NCBI GenBank assembly: GCA_030680355.1
Contig: JAUXVF010000016.1
Coordinates: forward strand, 1 to 64,000
Direction: 5' to 3'
Length of the DNA stretch: 64,000 bases
DNA from: Caulobacter sp.
Lineage (GTDB): Bacteria; Pseudomonadota; Alphaproteobacteria; Caulobacterales; Caulobacteraceae
Notes under the pieces: generated by a model
Seen by the model: only the letters and a program-made list of their open reading frames with translations
The model's database searches: none
What the model was told of the DNA's origin: nothing
Program-made: the position numbers and the translations under genes
In this document: positions 1 through 9,854 of the stretch, piece by piece
Layout: each line of letters opens with the position of its first letter
How positions within the stretch are numbered: the first letter of the stretch is position 1

Positions 1-2222
1 TCAACGTCGGCGCCGAACGGATGCTGGGCTACGCGGCGGCCGAGGTGATGAACACCATCACCCCCGCCGACATCTCCGATCCGCAGGAACTGGTCGCCCG
101 CGCCCAGGCGCTGAGCGCCGAGCTCGGAACCGACATCACGCCGGGCTTCGAAGCTCTGGTCTTCAAGGCCTCGCGCGGGATCGAGGACATCTACGAGCTG
201 ACCTACATCCGCAAGGACGGCACCCGTCTGCCCGCCGTCGTGTCGGTGACGGCGCTGCGCGACGCCCAGGACGCCATCATCGGCTACCTGCTGATCGGCA
301 CGGACAACACCGCGCGCAAGCTGGTCGAGGAAGAACAGAAAAAGTCCGACCAGCGCCTGCGCGACCAGCAGTTTTACACCCGCTCGTTGATCGAATCGAA
401 CATCGACGCCCTGATGACGACCGACCCTTCGGGCATCATCACCGACGTCAACAAACAGATGGAAGCCCTCACCGGCTGCACCCGCGATGAGCTGATCGGG
501 GCGCCGTTCAAGGACTGCTTCACCGATCCGGCCCGCGCCGAGGCCGGCATCAAACGGGTGCTGAGCGAGAAGTCGGTCACCGACTATGAACTGACCGCGC
601 GGGCCCGCGACGGCAAACAGACCGTCGTGTCCTACAACGCCACGACCTTTTACGACCGCGGCCGCACCCTGCAGGGCGTGTTCGCCGCCGCCCGCGACGT
701 CACGGAACGCAAACGGGTCGAGGCCGAACTGCAGCAGGCCAAGGCCGACGCGGAAAGCGCCAGCAGGACCAAGTCCGACTTCCTGGCCAGCATGAGCCAC
801 GAAATCCGGACCCCGATGAACGCCATCATGGGTATCGCCGATCTGCTCGCCAAGACGTCGCTGACAGCCGAACAGGGCAAGTATGTCCAGATCTTCCGGC
901 GGTCTGGCGACAACCTCCTCAACCTGATCAATGACATTCTCGACCTGTCGAAGGTCGAGGCGTCGCAGCTCGATCTGGAGGAGACCGGCTTTTCGCTGGG
1001 CGACCACCTGGAAAAAGTCATCGAGATGGTCGCCGTTCGGGCTCACGAGAAGAGTCTGGCGCTGGAGTGCGAAATCGCCCCCGGCGTCAGCGGCAATCTG
1101 GTCGGCGACCCCACCCGGCTGCGTCAGGTCCTGCTCAACCTGCTCGGCAACGCCATCAAGTTCACCGAGTCCGGCGCGGTGACCCTGCGGGTGGAGCCAG
1201 ACGGCGATCTCTCCAATCCCACGGCCCTGCGGTTCACCGTGTCGGACACGGGCATCGGCATCCCCGACGCCCAGCTGGCGCGGATATTCGAACGATTCAC
1301 CCAGGCCGACTCCTCCACCACCCGCCGGTTCGGCGGATCGGGCCTGGGTCTCACCATATCGAGACGTCTGGTCGAGCTGATGGGGGGACGCATCTGGGTG
1401 ACGAGCACGGTCGACAAGGGCAGCGTCTTCACCTTCGCCATCCCGTTCGAGGCCTGGCTCGGGAGCGACCGACCGGCCGCCGCCCCGATTGGTGTCGGAC
1501 CGGCCGTGGCGCTGCCGCCGCTGCGCATCCTGATGGCCGAGGATTCACCAGACAACCGGACCATCACCCTGGCCTATCTCGAGGACACGCCCTACCGGAT
1601 CGACGTCGCCGAGACCGGCAAGGCCGCTTGCGAGATGTTCGGGATGACGGACTACGACCTCGTCCTGATGGACCGCCAGATGCCGGTGATGGACGGCCTT
1701 GCCGCCACGCGCGCCATCAGGGCGTGGGAAGCGGCCAATGATCGCGCGCCAACGCCGATCATCGCCCTGACCGCGTCGGCGTTGAAGGGGGACCGGGAAA
1801 CCTGCCTCGCGGCCGGCTGTACGGCCTATCTGACCAAGCCGATCAAGCAGGACGTGCTTCTGCAGGCCATCATCGACGTCTCGGCCGTCGCGCAGGCGGT
1901 GGTCGCCAGCCGGACCAGAGCCGAAGCCCTGTCGCTGCCCCCCGGCCCGCGGCTCGCGGCTCGCGTCCCGGCCTTCCTGGAGACCTGCCGACAGAACGTG
2001 ACCGCCCTGCGCGTCGCCCTCGACCGGGCTGACTATGCCCTGGCGACCACCCTGGGGCACAACATGCGTGGCTCGGGCGGCGCCTTTGGCTTCCAGCACA
2101 TCACCGACATCGGCGCCGGCCTGGAACAGGCGGGTGACGCCGCCGATATCAAGGCCTTGCGGGCCTGGACGACGGAACTGGATCGTTACCTCGACCAGCT
2201 CACCCTGCCCCCCCCCGTTTAG
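1..2222 (+). CDS. Hybrid sensor histidine kinase/response regulator with HPt domain (5' end outside window)
   Basis: The reading frame is already open at base 3, and the residues before the first in-window Met at 21 continue a PAS fold, so the N-terminus is missing. Numbering from that Met: the rest of one PAS/PAC domain (about 1-95), a second PAS (about 120-230), a short coiled linker, HisKA with phospho-acceptor His260 in SMSHEIRTPMN, a HATPase with DTGIGIP and a GSGLGL box, a receiver domain with Asp551 in LMDRQMP, and a C-terminal HPt domain with His680 in GHNMRGSGGAFG. All modules of an internal His-Asp-His phosphorelay are therefore in one chain. No transmembrane segment is visible in the part present. 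The signal and the output regulator cannot be read from the sequence. It converges on rodA with a 38-base gap. Confidence 0.93.
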   Translation, partial: NVGAERMLGYAAAEVMNTITPADISDPQELVARAQALSAELGTDITPGFEALVFKASRGIEDIYELTYIRKDGTRLPAVVSVTALRDAQDAIIGYLLIGTDNTARKLVEEEQKKSDQRLRDQQFYTRSLIESNIDALMTTDPSGIITDVNKQMEALTGCTRDELIGAPFKDCFTDPARAEAGIKRVLSEKSVTDYELTARARDGKQTVVSYNATTFYDRGRTLQGVFAAARDVTERKRVEAELQQAKADAESASRTKSDFLASMSHEIRTPMNAIMGIADLLAKTSLTAEQGKYVQIFRRSGDNLLNLINDILDLSKVEASQLDLEETGFSLGDHLEKVIEMVAVRAHEKSLALECEIAPGVSGNLVGDPTRLRQVLLNLLGNAIKFTESGAVTLRVEPDGDLSNPTALRFTVSDTGIGIPDAQLARIFERFTQADSSTTRRFGGSGLGLTISRRLVELMGGRIWVTSTVDKGSVFTFAIPFEAWLGSDRPAAAPIGVGPAVALPPLRILMAEDSPDNRTITLAYLEDTPYRIDVAETGKAACEMFGMTDYDLVLMDRQMPVMDGLAATRAIRAWEAANDRAPTPIIALTASALKGDRETCLAAGCTAYLTKPIKQDVLLQAIIDVSAVAQAVVASRTRAEALSLPPGPRLAARVPAFLETCRQNVTALRVALDRADYALATTLGHNMRGSGGAFGFQHITDIGAGLEQAGDAADIKALRAWTTELDRYLDQLTLPPPV

Positions 2223-2260
2223 GAACGCGGTTCCGCCGATCGCGCGGACCGGCCGGCGAA

Positions 2261-3415
2261 CTACATGAACGCGCCGCGGCCGCTGGTGACTTCCGAATAG
2301 CGGTGGACGCGCACCGACTGCACCAGGCCGAAACCGATCATCACCGTCAGCATCACCGTGCCGCCATAGCTGAGCAGCGGCATGGGCACGCCGACGACCG
2401 GCGCCAGGCCCATGACCATGGCCCCGTTGATCAACACATAGAGGGCGAACGTCGCCGTGACCCCCGCCGCCGCCAGCCGGCCGAAGTGGCTGTGGCTGAT
2501 CGAGGCGATGCGCAGGGCCATGAAGATCACCGCGCCATAGAGGAACAGGATCGAGAAACAGCCGATGAAGCCGAACTCCTCGGCCAGGGTGGCGAACATG
2601 AAGTCGGTGTGTTTCTCGGGCAGGAAGTCGAGCTGGCTCTGGCTGCCCAGACCGTAGCCCTTGCCCAGCAGTCCACCGGCGCCCAGGGCGATCTTGGACT
2701 GCAGGATGTGATAGCCGCTGCCCTGGGGATCGCTCTCCGGATCCAGGAAGGTCAGGATTCTCTGACGCTGGTAGTCGTGCAGCACGAACAGCACGAAGGG
2801 AATGGCCGCGCCGAGCGTGGCGGCGGCGCCGGCCGCGATCAGCCGCCAGGACAGGCCGGCCAGCATCATGATGGCGAAACCGGTGGAGGCGATCAGAATG
2901 GCCGTGCCGAGGTCGGGCTGGTGCGCCACCAGCAGGGTCGGGGCGCCGATCAGCATCAGCGGCACGATCAGCCACCAGCTCATCCGCGCGTTGTCGGCCG
3001 AAACGCCGTGGTAGAAGCGGGCCAGGGCCAGCACGATGCCGATTTTCATGATTTCGGACGGCTGGAACCGCAACGGTCCCAGCTCCAGCCAGCGCTGGGC
3101 GCCCTTGGCGGAATCCCCGACCAGCTCAACCCCGACAAGCAGCACCATCGCGAAGGCGTAGATGGGATAGGCCAGGGTGAACCATAGCCGCAGGTCGACC
3201 ATGGCCAGCACGATCATCATCACGAAGAAGACGCCGAAGCGGATCAGATGCGGCGCGGCCCAGGGCGTCCAGGAGGACTCGGCGGCCGAGAACATCATCA
3301 TGCCGCCGGCGCCGGCGATCAGGCAGAGGATCAGGCAGAAGGTCCAGTCGATCTCGGCGAACTTGACGATCAGCCGGTCGCGCTCGCCGGGTCGGGTGAG
3401 GCCGCCGCTCATCAT
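2261..3415 (-). CDS. rodA: Rod shape-determining SEDS glycosyltransferase RodA
   Basis: A 384-residue polytopic membrane protein of the SEDS family. It polymerises lipid II glycan strands together with PBP2 during lateral wall growth. Conserved family features are LGPLRFQPSEIMKIG after the first helices, HQPDLGTA, the EKHTDFMFATLAEEFGF loop, and the C-terminal LLSYGGTVM. It is the last gene of the mreB operon, and its start overlaps the mrdA stop. Two tandem ATG codons (3415 and 3412) are both possible starts. The pairing with PBP2 identifies it as RodA. The FtsW paralogue is separate, at 50386-51555. Confidence 0.96.
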   Translation of the reverse strand: MMSGGLTRPGERDRLIVKFAEIDWTFCLILCLIAGAGGMMMFSAAESSWTPWAAPHLIRFGVFFVMMIVLAMVDLRLWFTLAYPIYAFAMVLLVGVELVGDSAKGAQRWLELGPLRFQPSEIMKIGIVLALARFYHGVSADNARMSWWLIVPLMLIGAPTLLVAHQPDLGTAILIASTGFAIMMLAGLSWRLIAAGAAATLGAAIPFVLFVLHDYQRQRILTFLDPESDPQGSGYHILQSKIALGAGGLLGKGYGLGSQSQLDFLPEKHTDFMFATLAEEFGFIGCFSILFLYGAVIFMALRIASISHSHFGRLAAAGVTATFALYVLINGAMVMGLAPVVGVPMPLLSYGGTVMLTVMIGFGLVQSVRVHRYSEVTSGRGAFM

Positions 3416-5379
3416 TGGGGTTCTCCGGGCAAGACAGCCGGCGGCGGCGGGGCGGCGCCTTCGGCGGCGGCGTTCGGGTCAAGGGGCGGCGCCGGCAACG
3501 GTTTTTCGATGCGGGAGCGGATCTCGGGGTCCTTGAGAAGCGCCACGCGCATCACCTCACGCGCCCGAGGCGCGGCGGCCGTGGCGCCACCGAGCCCGCC
3601 GTGCTCGATCAACACCGAGATGGCGTATCGCGGCGCGTCAATTGGGGCGAAGGCGATGAACCAGTTGTGGTCCTTGAGCGCCCAACGAACGCCCGAGCTC
3701 TTGCGCGAATCGCCGGCGCGAAACACCCGCACCTGGGCCGTGCCGGTCTTCCCGGCCATCAGCACGTCGCCGAGGCCCAGCTGGCTCTGGCGATAGGCGG
3801 TGCCCGAGGTGTCGTTGGCCACAGCGATCATGCCGCCACGTACATATTCAAGAAGCTCCGGCGCATAGGGCAGGTCCGGCACGGCGTCGCCGTGCGGTTG
3901 GTCGACCCCGCCGACCGACATGATCAGGCGCGGATTGAGCGCCTTCTTGCCATTGGCCAGCCGAGCGGTCATCACCGCCGACTGCAGGGGATTGACGGTA
4001 ATCAGACCCTGACCGATCCCGTAGTTGACCGTGTCGCCAGCAAACCACGGCTGGTTCCGGGGATCGCGGTTGGCCTTTCGCTTCCACTCTTTGGATCCGA
4101 CAATGCCTTTTTTCTGGCCCGGAATGCCGATGTCGAAAATACCGCCGAGGCCGAAGGCATGAGCGGCGGCGGCGATCGGGTCGGGACCGATCTTCAGGGC
4201 CGTCTGGTAGAAATAGATGTCGCAGGAGTTCTTGATCGCATCGTGCATGTTCTGCGACCCGTGGCGGCCCCAGCAGTGCCAGGTCCGGCCGCCGAAGAAC
4301 CAGCTGCCGGTACAGTTGACCCGAACCTCCGGATTGACCCCCGACGACAGCGCCGCCAGCGCCACCATCGGCTTGAAGGTCGACCCCGGCGGGTAGGTGC
4401 CTGACATCGCCTTGTCGAGCAGGGGCTTGCGTTCGTACTGCGCCAGCGCGCGGTACTCGGGCCCCGAGAGCCCCTTCACGAAGCGATTGGCGTCGAAACT
4501 GGGGGTGGAGGCCATGCAGAGCAGGTCGCCCGAGCGGCAGTCCATCAGGACGATGGCGCCGCTTTCCTCACCCATGACTTCCAGGGCGCGGTTCTGGATG
4601 TCGGCGTCCAGGGTCAGTCGGACCTCCCTGCCGGGGGTGGCCGGAATGTCGCCGGCGGGGTCCTCGCGCACGACCCGGCCCATGGCGTCGACTTCCAGCT
4701 TCTGGGCTCCGGCCTTGCCACGCAGATCCAGTTCGAAGGCCTTCTCGACGCCCTGCCGCCCGGTGCGGAAACCGGGGTGATAGAGCAAGGGATCAGGGTT
4801 TGGGCCGGCGGCCTTCAGGTCGCGGTCGTTGACCTTGGCTACGTAGCCGATCACGTGGGCGAAGGCTCCGCCATAGGGATAGACCCGCACCTCGCCCATG
4901 TCGGCGGTGACGCCGGGCAGCTCGGGCGCGCGGACGTTGATGCGGGTGAACTCCTCCCAGCTCATGTCTTCCATGACCTGGACAGGCGACTTGCGCGGCG
5001 CGCGCTTGATGTCGCGGACCAGCCGTTCCTGCCGTTCGGGGCTGAGGGGCACCAGGGTGGCCAGATCAGCCACCGTCTTCTCGACGTCCATGCCCGTCTC
5101 CCGGGACACCAGGAGCCGGAAATTGGGACGATTGGACGCCAGGGTGACGCCGTCGCGGTCGAGAATCAGCCCCCGCGGCGGCGGCACGAGACGGAAGTTG
5201 AACTGGTTGGAGCGCGCCAGCTTCTGATAGCGCTGGGCTTCGACCACCTGAAGGTGAACGAGGCGGCCGGTCAGGGCGACAAGGCCGGCGCCGGTGATCC
5301 CCCCAAGCAGGAAGGCGCGACGCGTGAAGGCGCCCTGCTTCTCGTTGACCTCGCTGAAGAAGATGGTCGGTTCGCTCAT
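3412..5379 (-). CDS. mrdA: Penicillin-binding protein 2 (elongasome transpeptidase)
   Basis: A 655-residue class B PBP that cross-links peptidoglycan during elongation, acting with RodA and MreBCD. It has one N-terminal membrane anchor (about 22-45), a PBP dimerisation domain and a C-terminal transpeptidase domain. The active-site motifs are visible: Ser333 in PGSTFKP, the SxD-type motif at Ser385 (NSCD), and KTGT at 544-547. The C-terminus carries a Pro/Ala-rich tail. The ATG at 5379 overlaps the mreD stop, and the stop overlaps the rodA start, which implies translational coupling along the operon. Confidence 0.96.
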   Translation of the reverse strand: MSEPTIFFSEVNEKQGAFTRRAFLLGGITGAGLVALTGRLVHLQVVEAQRYQKLARSNQFNFRLVPPPRGLILDRDGVTLASNRPNFRLLVSRETGMDVEKTVADLATLVPLSPERQERLVRDIKRAPRKSPVQVMEDMSWEEFTRINVRAPELPGVTADMGEVRVYPYGGAFAHVIGYVAKVNDRDLKAAGPNPDPLLYHPGFRTGRQGVEKAFELDLRGKAGAQKLEVDAMGRVVREDPAGDIPATPGREVRLTLDADIQNRALEVMGEESGAIVLMDCRSGDLLCMASTPSFDANRFVKGLSGPEYRALAQYERKPLLDKAMSGTYPPGSTFKPMVALAALSSGVNPEVRVNCTGSWFFGGRTWHCWGRHGSQNMHDAIKNSCDIYFYQTALKIGPDPIAAAAHAFGLGGIFDIGIPGQKKGIVGSKEWKRKANRDPRNQPWFAGDTVNYGIGQGLITVNPLQSAVMTARLANGKKALNPRLIMSVGGVDQPHGDAVPDLPYAPELLEYVRGGMIAVANDTSGTAYRQSQLGLGDVLMAGKTGTAQVRVFRAGDSRKSSGVRWALKDHNWFIAFAPIDAPRYAISVLIEHGGLGGATAAAPRAREVMRVALLKDPEIRSRIEKPLPAPPLDPNAAAEGAAPPPPAVLPGEPQ

Positions 5380-5891
5380 CGGAACCTCACGTCGGCGTCT
5401 TCAAAACGGTCGATGAGGCGGTGGGCGAAGGGAAACAGGATCACGGTGGCCAGAAACTGCCAGAGAACCGAAACCAGGCTGGGCGCAGCCTTCAGGTCCA
5501 GCATGGTGATCAGATAGCCGGTGCCCATGGCCACGGCCGTCATGCCCATGTACCAGGCCCACATCATCAGGCGGCTCTGGCCGGTCATCATGTTCCGCAT
5601 TGCCAGGGTGACGGCGTAGACGGTCAGCAGCGACACGGCCCAGAGACCCAGCGGTCCGCCCCAGAAACTGTCCAGGAAGAGGCCGGCGACCAGCAGCACG
5701 ACCGGTCCCAGGATCGACGGCCGGATCACCGCCCAGGCGAAGGCGCAGACCATCAGGAACACGGGTTCGGGCAGTCGCAGGCCGAAGACCTGAATCGGCG
5801 CGGAGAGCAGGATGGTCGCGCCCAGACACATCGCGGTCGGAATGCCGATCCAGCGCCAGGGGTCGAGCGGCCGGGCAGCGGAAAAGCTCAT
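5376..5891 (-). CDS. mreD: Rod shape-determining protein MreD
   Basis: A 171-residue integral membrane protein with about five hydrophobic segments, small and poorly conserved as is usual for MreD. It links MreC and the RodA-PBP2 synthase to the MreB filament. The identification rests on size, topology and position between mreC and mrdA. Its stop overlaps the mrdA start, and it begins 10 bases after the mreC stop. Confidence 0.9.
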   Translation of the reverse strand: MSFSAARPLDPWRWIGIPTAMCLGATILLSAPIQVFGLRLPEPVFLMVCAFAWAVIRPSILGPVVLLVAGLFLDSFWGGPLGLWAVSLLTVYAVTLAMRNMMTGQSRLMMWAWYMGMTAVAMGTGYLITMLDLKAAPSLVSVLWQFLATVILFPFAHRLIDRFEDADVRFR

Positions 5892-5901
5892 CGCCGCCCC
5901 G

Positions 5902-7104
5902 TCATTGCGGTTCCGCCGCCGGCTGCGCCGGCTGTGACTGCGGCTGCGCGAGAACCGGCGCGGGCGCCTTTTTCAGCGGTGCGCCGGCCGGGGCCGTCAG
6001 GGGCGCCTTCTGCGGCGGCGTGATCGTCGCCGGCGTCTTCTTCACGGGAACGGCCGCCGTCGGCGATGGCGCGGCGGTCTTCCGCGGCGGTGTCGCGGCG
6101 GGTGTTTTGGCCTGCGGCGGCGGGCCAGCGGCGGGTGTTTTCTGGGCCGGCGGCGGCGTGGGCGCCGTCCGGCGCGGCGACACGCCGATGATACGGTCGT
6201 CGGGCGTTTCGGTGATCACCGGCGGCAACCGGGTCGCGGCCAGGGCGGCCTGGTCGGCCAGCTGGACATAGTCCTTGAACTTCAGGATGCGCACCCAGTC
6301 GATGGCGCCGGAGTCGGCATCGAGCACGACCCGCCAGCGGCCATCGAGACCCTTGACCGCCCGGCCGACCGGCAGGCCACGGGGCATCACGCCGCCATCA
6401 CCGCTGGTCAGGACACGATCGCCTTCCCGCACGGCCTCGCGCCCGCGCAGATAATCGAGCTTGGGGTTGGGCCCGCCATCCCCGGTCAGGATCGCCCGGG
6501 CGTTGCTGCGGTCGATCATGACGGGCGTGCGCGACGCCACGTCTGTCAGCAGAAGGACGCGGCTGGCGCCGCGCGACACGCCCACGACCCGGCCGACAAG
6601 GCCGCGCTCGCTGAGCACGGGATAGCCGATCACGATATCGACCTCGCTGCCGGCGTTGGCCAGGCGGGCGTTGGCGAAGGGGCCGCGCGAATCAGCAACG
6701 ACCCGGGCGGTGACCATCGGAATGGGAGGATCGGTGCGAACGCCGAGCATGGCGCGCAGCCGGCCGTTTTCGTCTTCCAGCTTGACCGCCAGGTCGGCCT
6801 GCATCTGCAGGTCGCGAATGACGCCCTTCAGGCGGCGGTTTTCATGGGCGACGGCGATGTAGCTGCCGAGCCACCCCAGAACGTCGCCGGTCCAGCGGCC
6901 GGGCGCGGCGACAACGCCGCCGACCGGCGCGGCGACCGTGTCGACCGCCTGCCGCGCGACTCCGTATGCCTCGGTCTGGAACGTCTCGCGCCGGTCGCTG
7001 AGCAGAATCGAGACACCCACGACTCCGCAAACGATCAGGGCCACGACCGAGATCCAGGTCAGCGGGACCTTCAAATCCCCGAACGAATCCTGGCGCAGGG
7101 CCAC
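5902..7104 (-). CDS. mreC: Rod shape-determining protein MreC
   Basis: A 400-residue periplasmic scaffold of the elongasome. It has a single N-terminal membrane helix (about 15-33), a coiled-coil stretch (about 80-115, EDENGRLRAMLGV) and the beta-barrel MreC domain (GYPVLSERGLVGRVVGVS, TGDGGPNPKLDYL). The final 100 residues are a low-complexity Pro/Ala/Lys-rich tail. A long tail of this kind is known in Caulobacterales MreC. The start is a GTG at 7104, chosen because GGAGG lies five bases upstream. It follows mreB by 47 bases. Confidence 0.95.
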   Translation of the reverse strand: MALRQDSFGDLKVPLTWISVVALIVCGVVGVSILLSDRRETFQTEAYGVARQAVDTVAAPVGGVVAAPGRWTGDVLGWLGSYIAVAHENRRLKGVIRDLQMQADLAVKLEDENGRLRAMLGVRTDPPIPMVTARVVADSRGPFANARLANAGSEVDIVIGYPVLSERGLVGRVVGVSRGASRVLLLTDVASRTPVMIDRSNARAILTGDGGPNPKLDYLRGREAVREGDRVLTSGDGGVMPRGLPVGRAVKGLDGRWRVVLDADSGAIDWVRILKFKDYVQLADQAALAATRLPPVITETPDDRIIGVSPRRTAPTPPPAQKTPAAGPPPQAKTPAATPPRKTAAPSPTAAVPVKKTPATITPPQKAPLTAPAGAPLKKAPAPVLAQPQSQPAQPAAEPQ

Positions 7105-7151
7105 CCTTACCTCCGTCGGGGCCTTCGCGGCCCGGACTCACATGCTGACGT

Positions 7152-8195
<1,044 letters not shown>

Positions 8196-8372
8196 TCAGA
8201 GCCTTAGAATTCTGAGAACTTTTGAGACGAGCGAGGCGGCGCCTGCAATCCCCGCACCACGTCACGAGCGCGCGCCCCCTTGGGCGTCGCGTCGCCAAGT
8301 TGGCAGAGCTAGCTGACGACACGCGGTTTGCACCGCGAACGTGTTGATTTCAAGGTCTATTGCGGCGGAGGC

Positions 8373-9251
8373 TTAACCAAGCGCCGCCAGCACCACCCCG
8401 ACCGCCGTCACGCCGCCCGCCAGCCATTGCAGCAGGGTCACCCGCTCGGCGAACAGCCGGCGACCGGCGAGCGCCGCGATCGGCATCTCCACCACGCCTA
8501 CGGCCCGCACGGGCCCCGCCGGCGACAGGGCCAGCGCGATGAACCAGCCCGCCGAGGCCAGCGCGCCGAACAGGCCTGCCCCCATCGACACCCGCCAGGA
8601 CCGGACCGCCGCGGCCAGGGACCGCCGATCGCGCAGCGCCAGCCAGCTGGTCAACGCCGCCGTCTGCATGGCCTGGACCACGGCCACGGTGATCAGGGCG
8701 GCCGGAATCGGATGGGCGGGGTCCAGCGCCAGGGCGCTCTGACGGAAGGCATTGGCCGAGATTGCGAAACAGAAGCCCGACAGTGTGCCGAGTCCGGCGG
8801 CGCTCCAGTCCCGGGCCGCCTCCCCCGCCCTCGGCCAGGACAGGGCGGCCAGACCGGCGCTGGCCAGCAGAACCCCGCCCCAGCCCAGCAGGCTGAGGTG
8901 ATCGCCAAAGAACAGCAAGCCGAGAATCGCCGCGAACGGCAGGCCGCTCTGCTGGAAGGCGGTGCCGAGGGCGAAGCTGGATCGCTGCATGGCCACCAGC
9001 AGCGCCGCCGTGGCGCCCAGCTGCATCAGTCCGCCCAGCGCCGCCCAGCCCAGGGTGACCGCGGTGATCTTCGGCGCGGCCGGGAGAATCAGCAGCGCCG
9101 CCGTCACAAACACCAGGCTGAACGGCAGGCCGAACAGGAACCGGACCAGGGTCGCGCCCCAGGGTCCGGCCCCGGTCATCAGACTGCGCTGGGCCGCGTT
9201 GCGCGCGACCTGGAAGCCGGCGGCGGCGAGGGTGAAGGGAATCCAGAGCAT
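8373..9251 (-). CDS. EamA/DMT-family transporter
   Basis: About 292 residues with around ten hydrophobic helices arranged as two EamA-like halves. This is the drug/metabolite transporter fold used for export or uptake of small metabolites; the substrate is unknown. The start is placed at the ATG at 9251 (MLWIPFTLAAAG), five bases after the upstream methyltransferase stop. The frame is open further upstream, but that part would overlap the neighbour and is not hydrophobic. It is probably co-transcribed after leuA and the methyltransferase. Confidence 0.85.
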   Translation of the reverse strand: MLWIPFTLAAAGFQVARNAAQRSLMTGAGPWGATLVRFLFGLPFSLVFVTAALLILPAAPKITAVTLGWAALGGLMQLGATAALLVAMQRSSFALGTAFQQSGLPFAAILGLLFFGDHLSLLGWGGVLLASAGLAALSWPRAGEAARDWSAAGLGTLSGFCFAISANAFRQSALALDPAHPIPAALITVAVVQAMQTAALTSWLALRDRRSLAAAVRSWRVSMGAGLFGALASAGWFIALALSPAGPVRAVGVVEMPIAALAGRRLFAERVTLLQWLAGGVTAVGVVLAALG

Positions 9252-9256
9252 CGGCC

Positions 9257-9835
9257 CTACCGCCGCGCGGCGATGATCAGACCCGACGCCCACTGCAGCG
9301 TCGTGGTCGCCAGATCAGGGTGGCCTTGCAGCCGGTCGGCAAGGTCATCCACGCGCGCCTGATGGCCCTCCGGCCAGTTTGGCTGGGGCGACATGTCGTC
9401 GACGACATAGAGCCCGCCCGGCCGCAGCAATCGTAGAGCCTGGTCCAGCCCCTCGTACTTGCCCGGCATGGCGTCGGCGAAAATCAGATCGAAGGACGCG
9501 GCGGGCTGCTCGCCGAGCCATGCGTGGGCGTCCGCCAGCACGAAGGTCACCCGGGCGTCCCCGTCCAGCACCGCTCGCGCCACGGCCTGGGGTCCGGCGT
9601 CGTTATCCAGGCTGACAAGCGTGGTGGCCGCGTCCATGCCCGAGAGTAGACAGGCGGCGGCCAGACCGGTGCCAGTGCCCAGTTCAAGGAGCCCTCCACC
9701 CGGCTTCCCGGCGGCCAGGGTGCGCAGAATCGCGCCCGTGCCGGCCTCGGACGGCATGTCGAAGCCCAGCGCGCGGGTGCGCGCGTCGATCTCGCGCCAG
9801 GCCGAAGGCATGGCGGCGGTGTTGTCGAAGACCAT
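9257..9835 (-). CDS. SAM-dependent O-methyltransferase-like protein
   Basis: About 192 residues with a Rossmann-type methyltransferase core. Motif I is LLELGTGTGLAAA, an acidic residue follows in VSLDNDAG, and a later motif is SFDLIFADAMPGKYEGL, then LLRPGGLYVVDDM. The pattern resembles the O-methyltransferase 3/24 group. The substrate is unknown. The ATG at 9835 was chosen because residues before it are Ser/Arg/Pro-rich and overlap leuA. It sits 19 bases after leuA and 5 bases before the EamA transporter, so it is likely in the leuA transcript. Confidence 0.8.
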   Translation of the reverse strand: MVFDNTAAMPSAWREIDARTRALGFDMPSEAGTGAILRTLAAGKPGGGLLELGTGTGLAAACLLSGMDAATTLVSLDNDAGPQAVARAVLDGDARVTFVLADAHAWLGEQPAASFDLIFADAMPGKYEGLDQALRLLRPGGLYVVDDMSPQPNWPEGHQARVDDLADRLQGHPDLATTTLQWASGLIIAARR

Positions 9836-9854
9836 CGGATGAGCGCCGGGCGGC

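Noticed and set aside
5902..6250. Repetitive Pro/Ala/Lys codons at the 3' end of mreC, considered as a tandem repeat array
   Set aside because: No exact repeat unit; it is the low-complexity C-terminal tail of MreC.
8322..8337. Hairpin CGCGGT-TTGC-ACCGCG downstream of the mreB start region, considered as a terminator
   Set aside because: The stem is only 6 bases and is not followed by a T-run on either strand.
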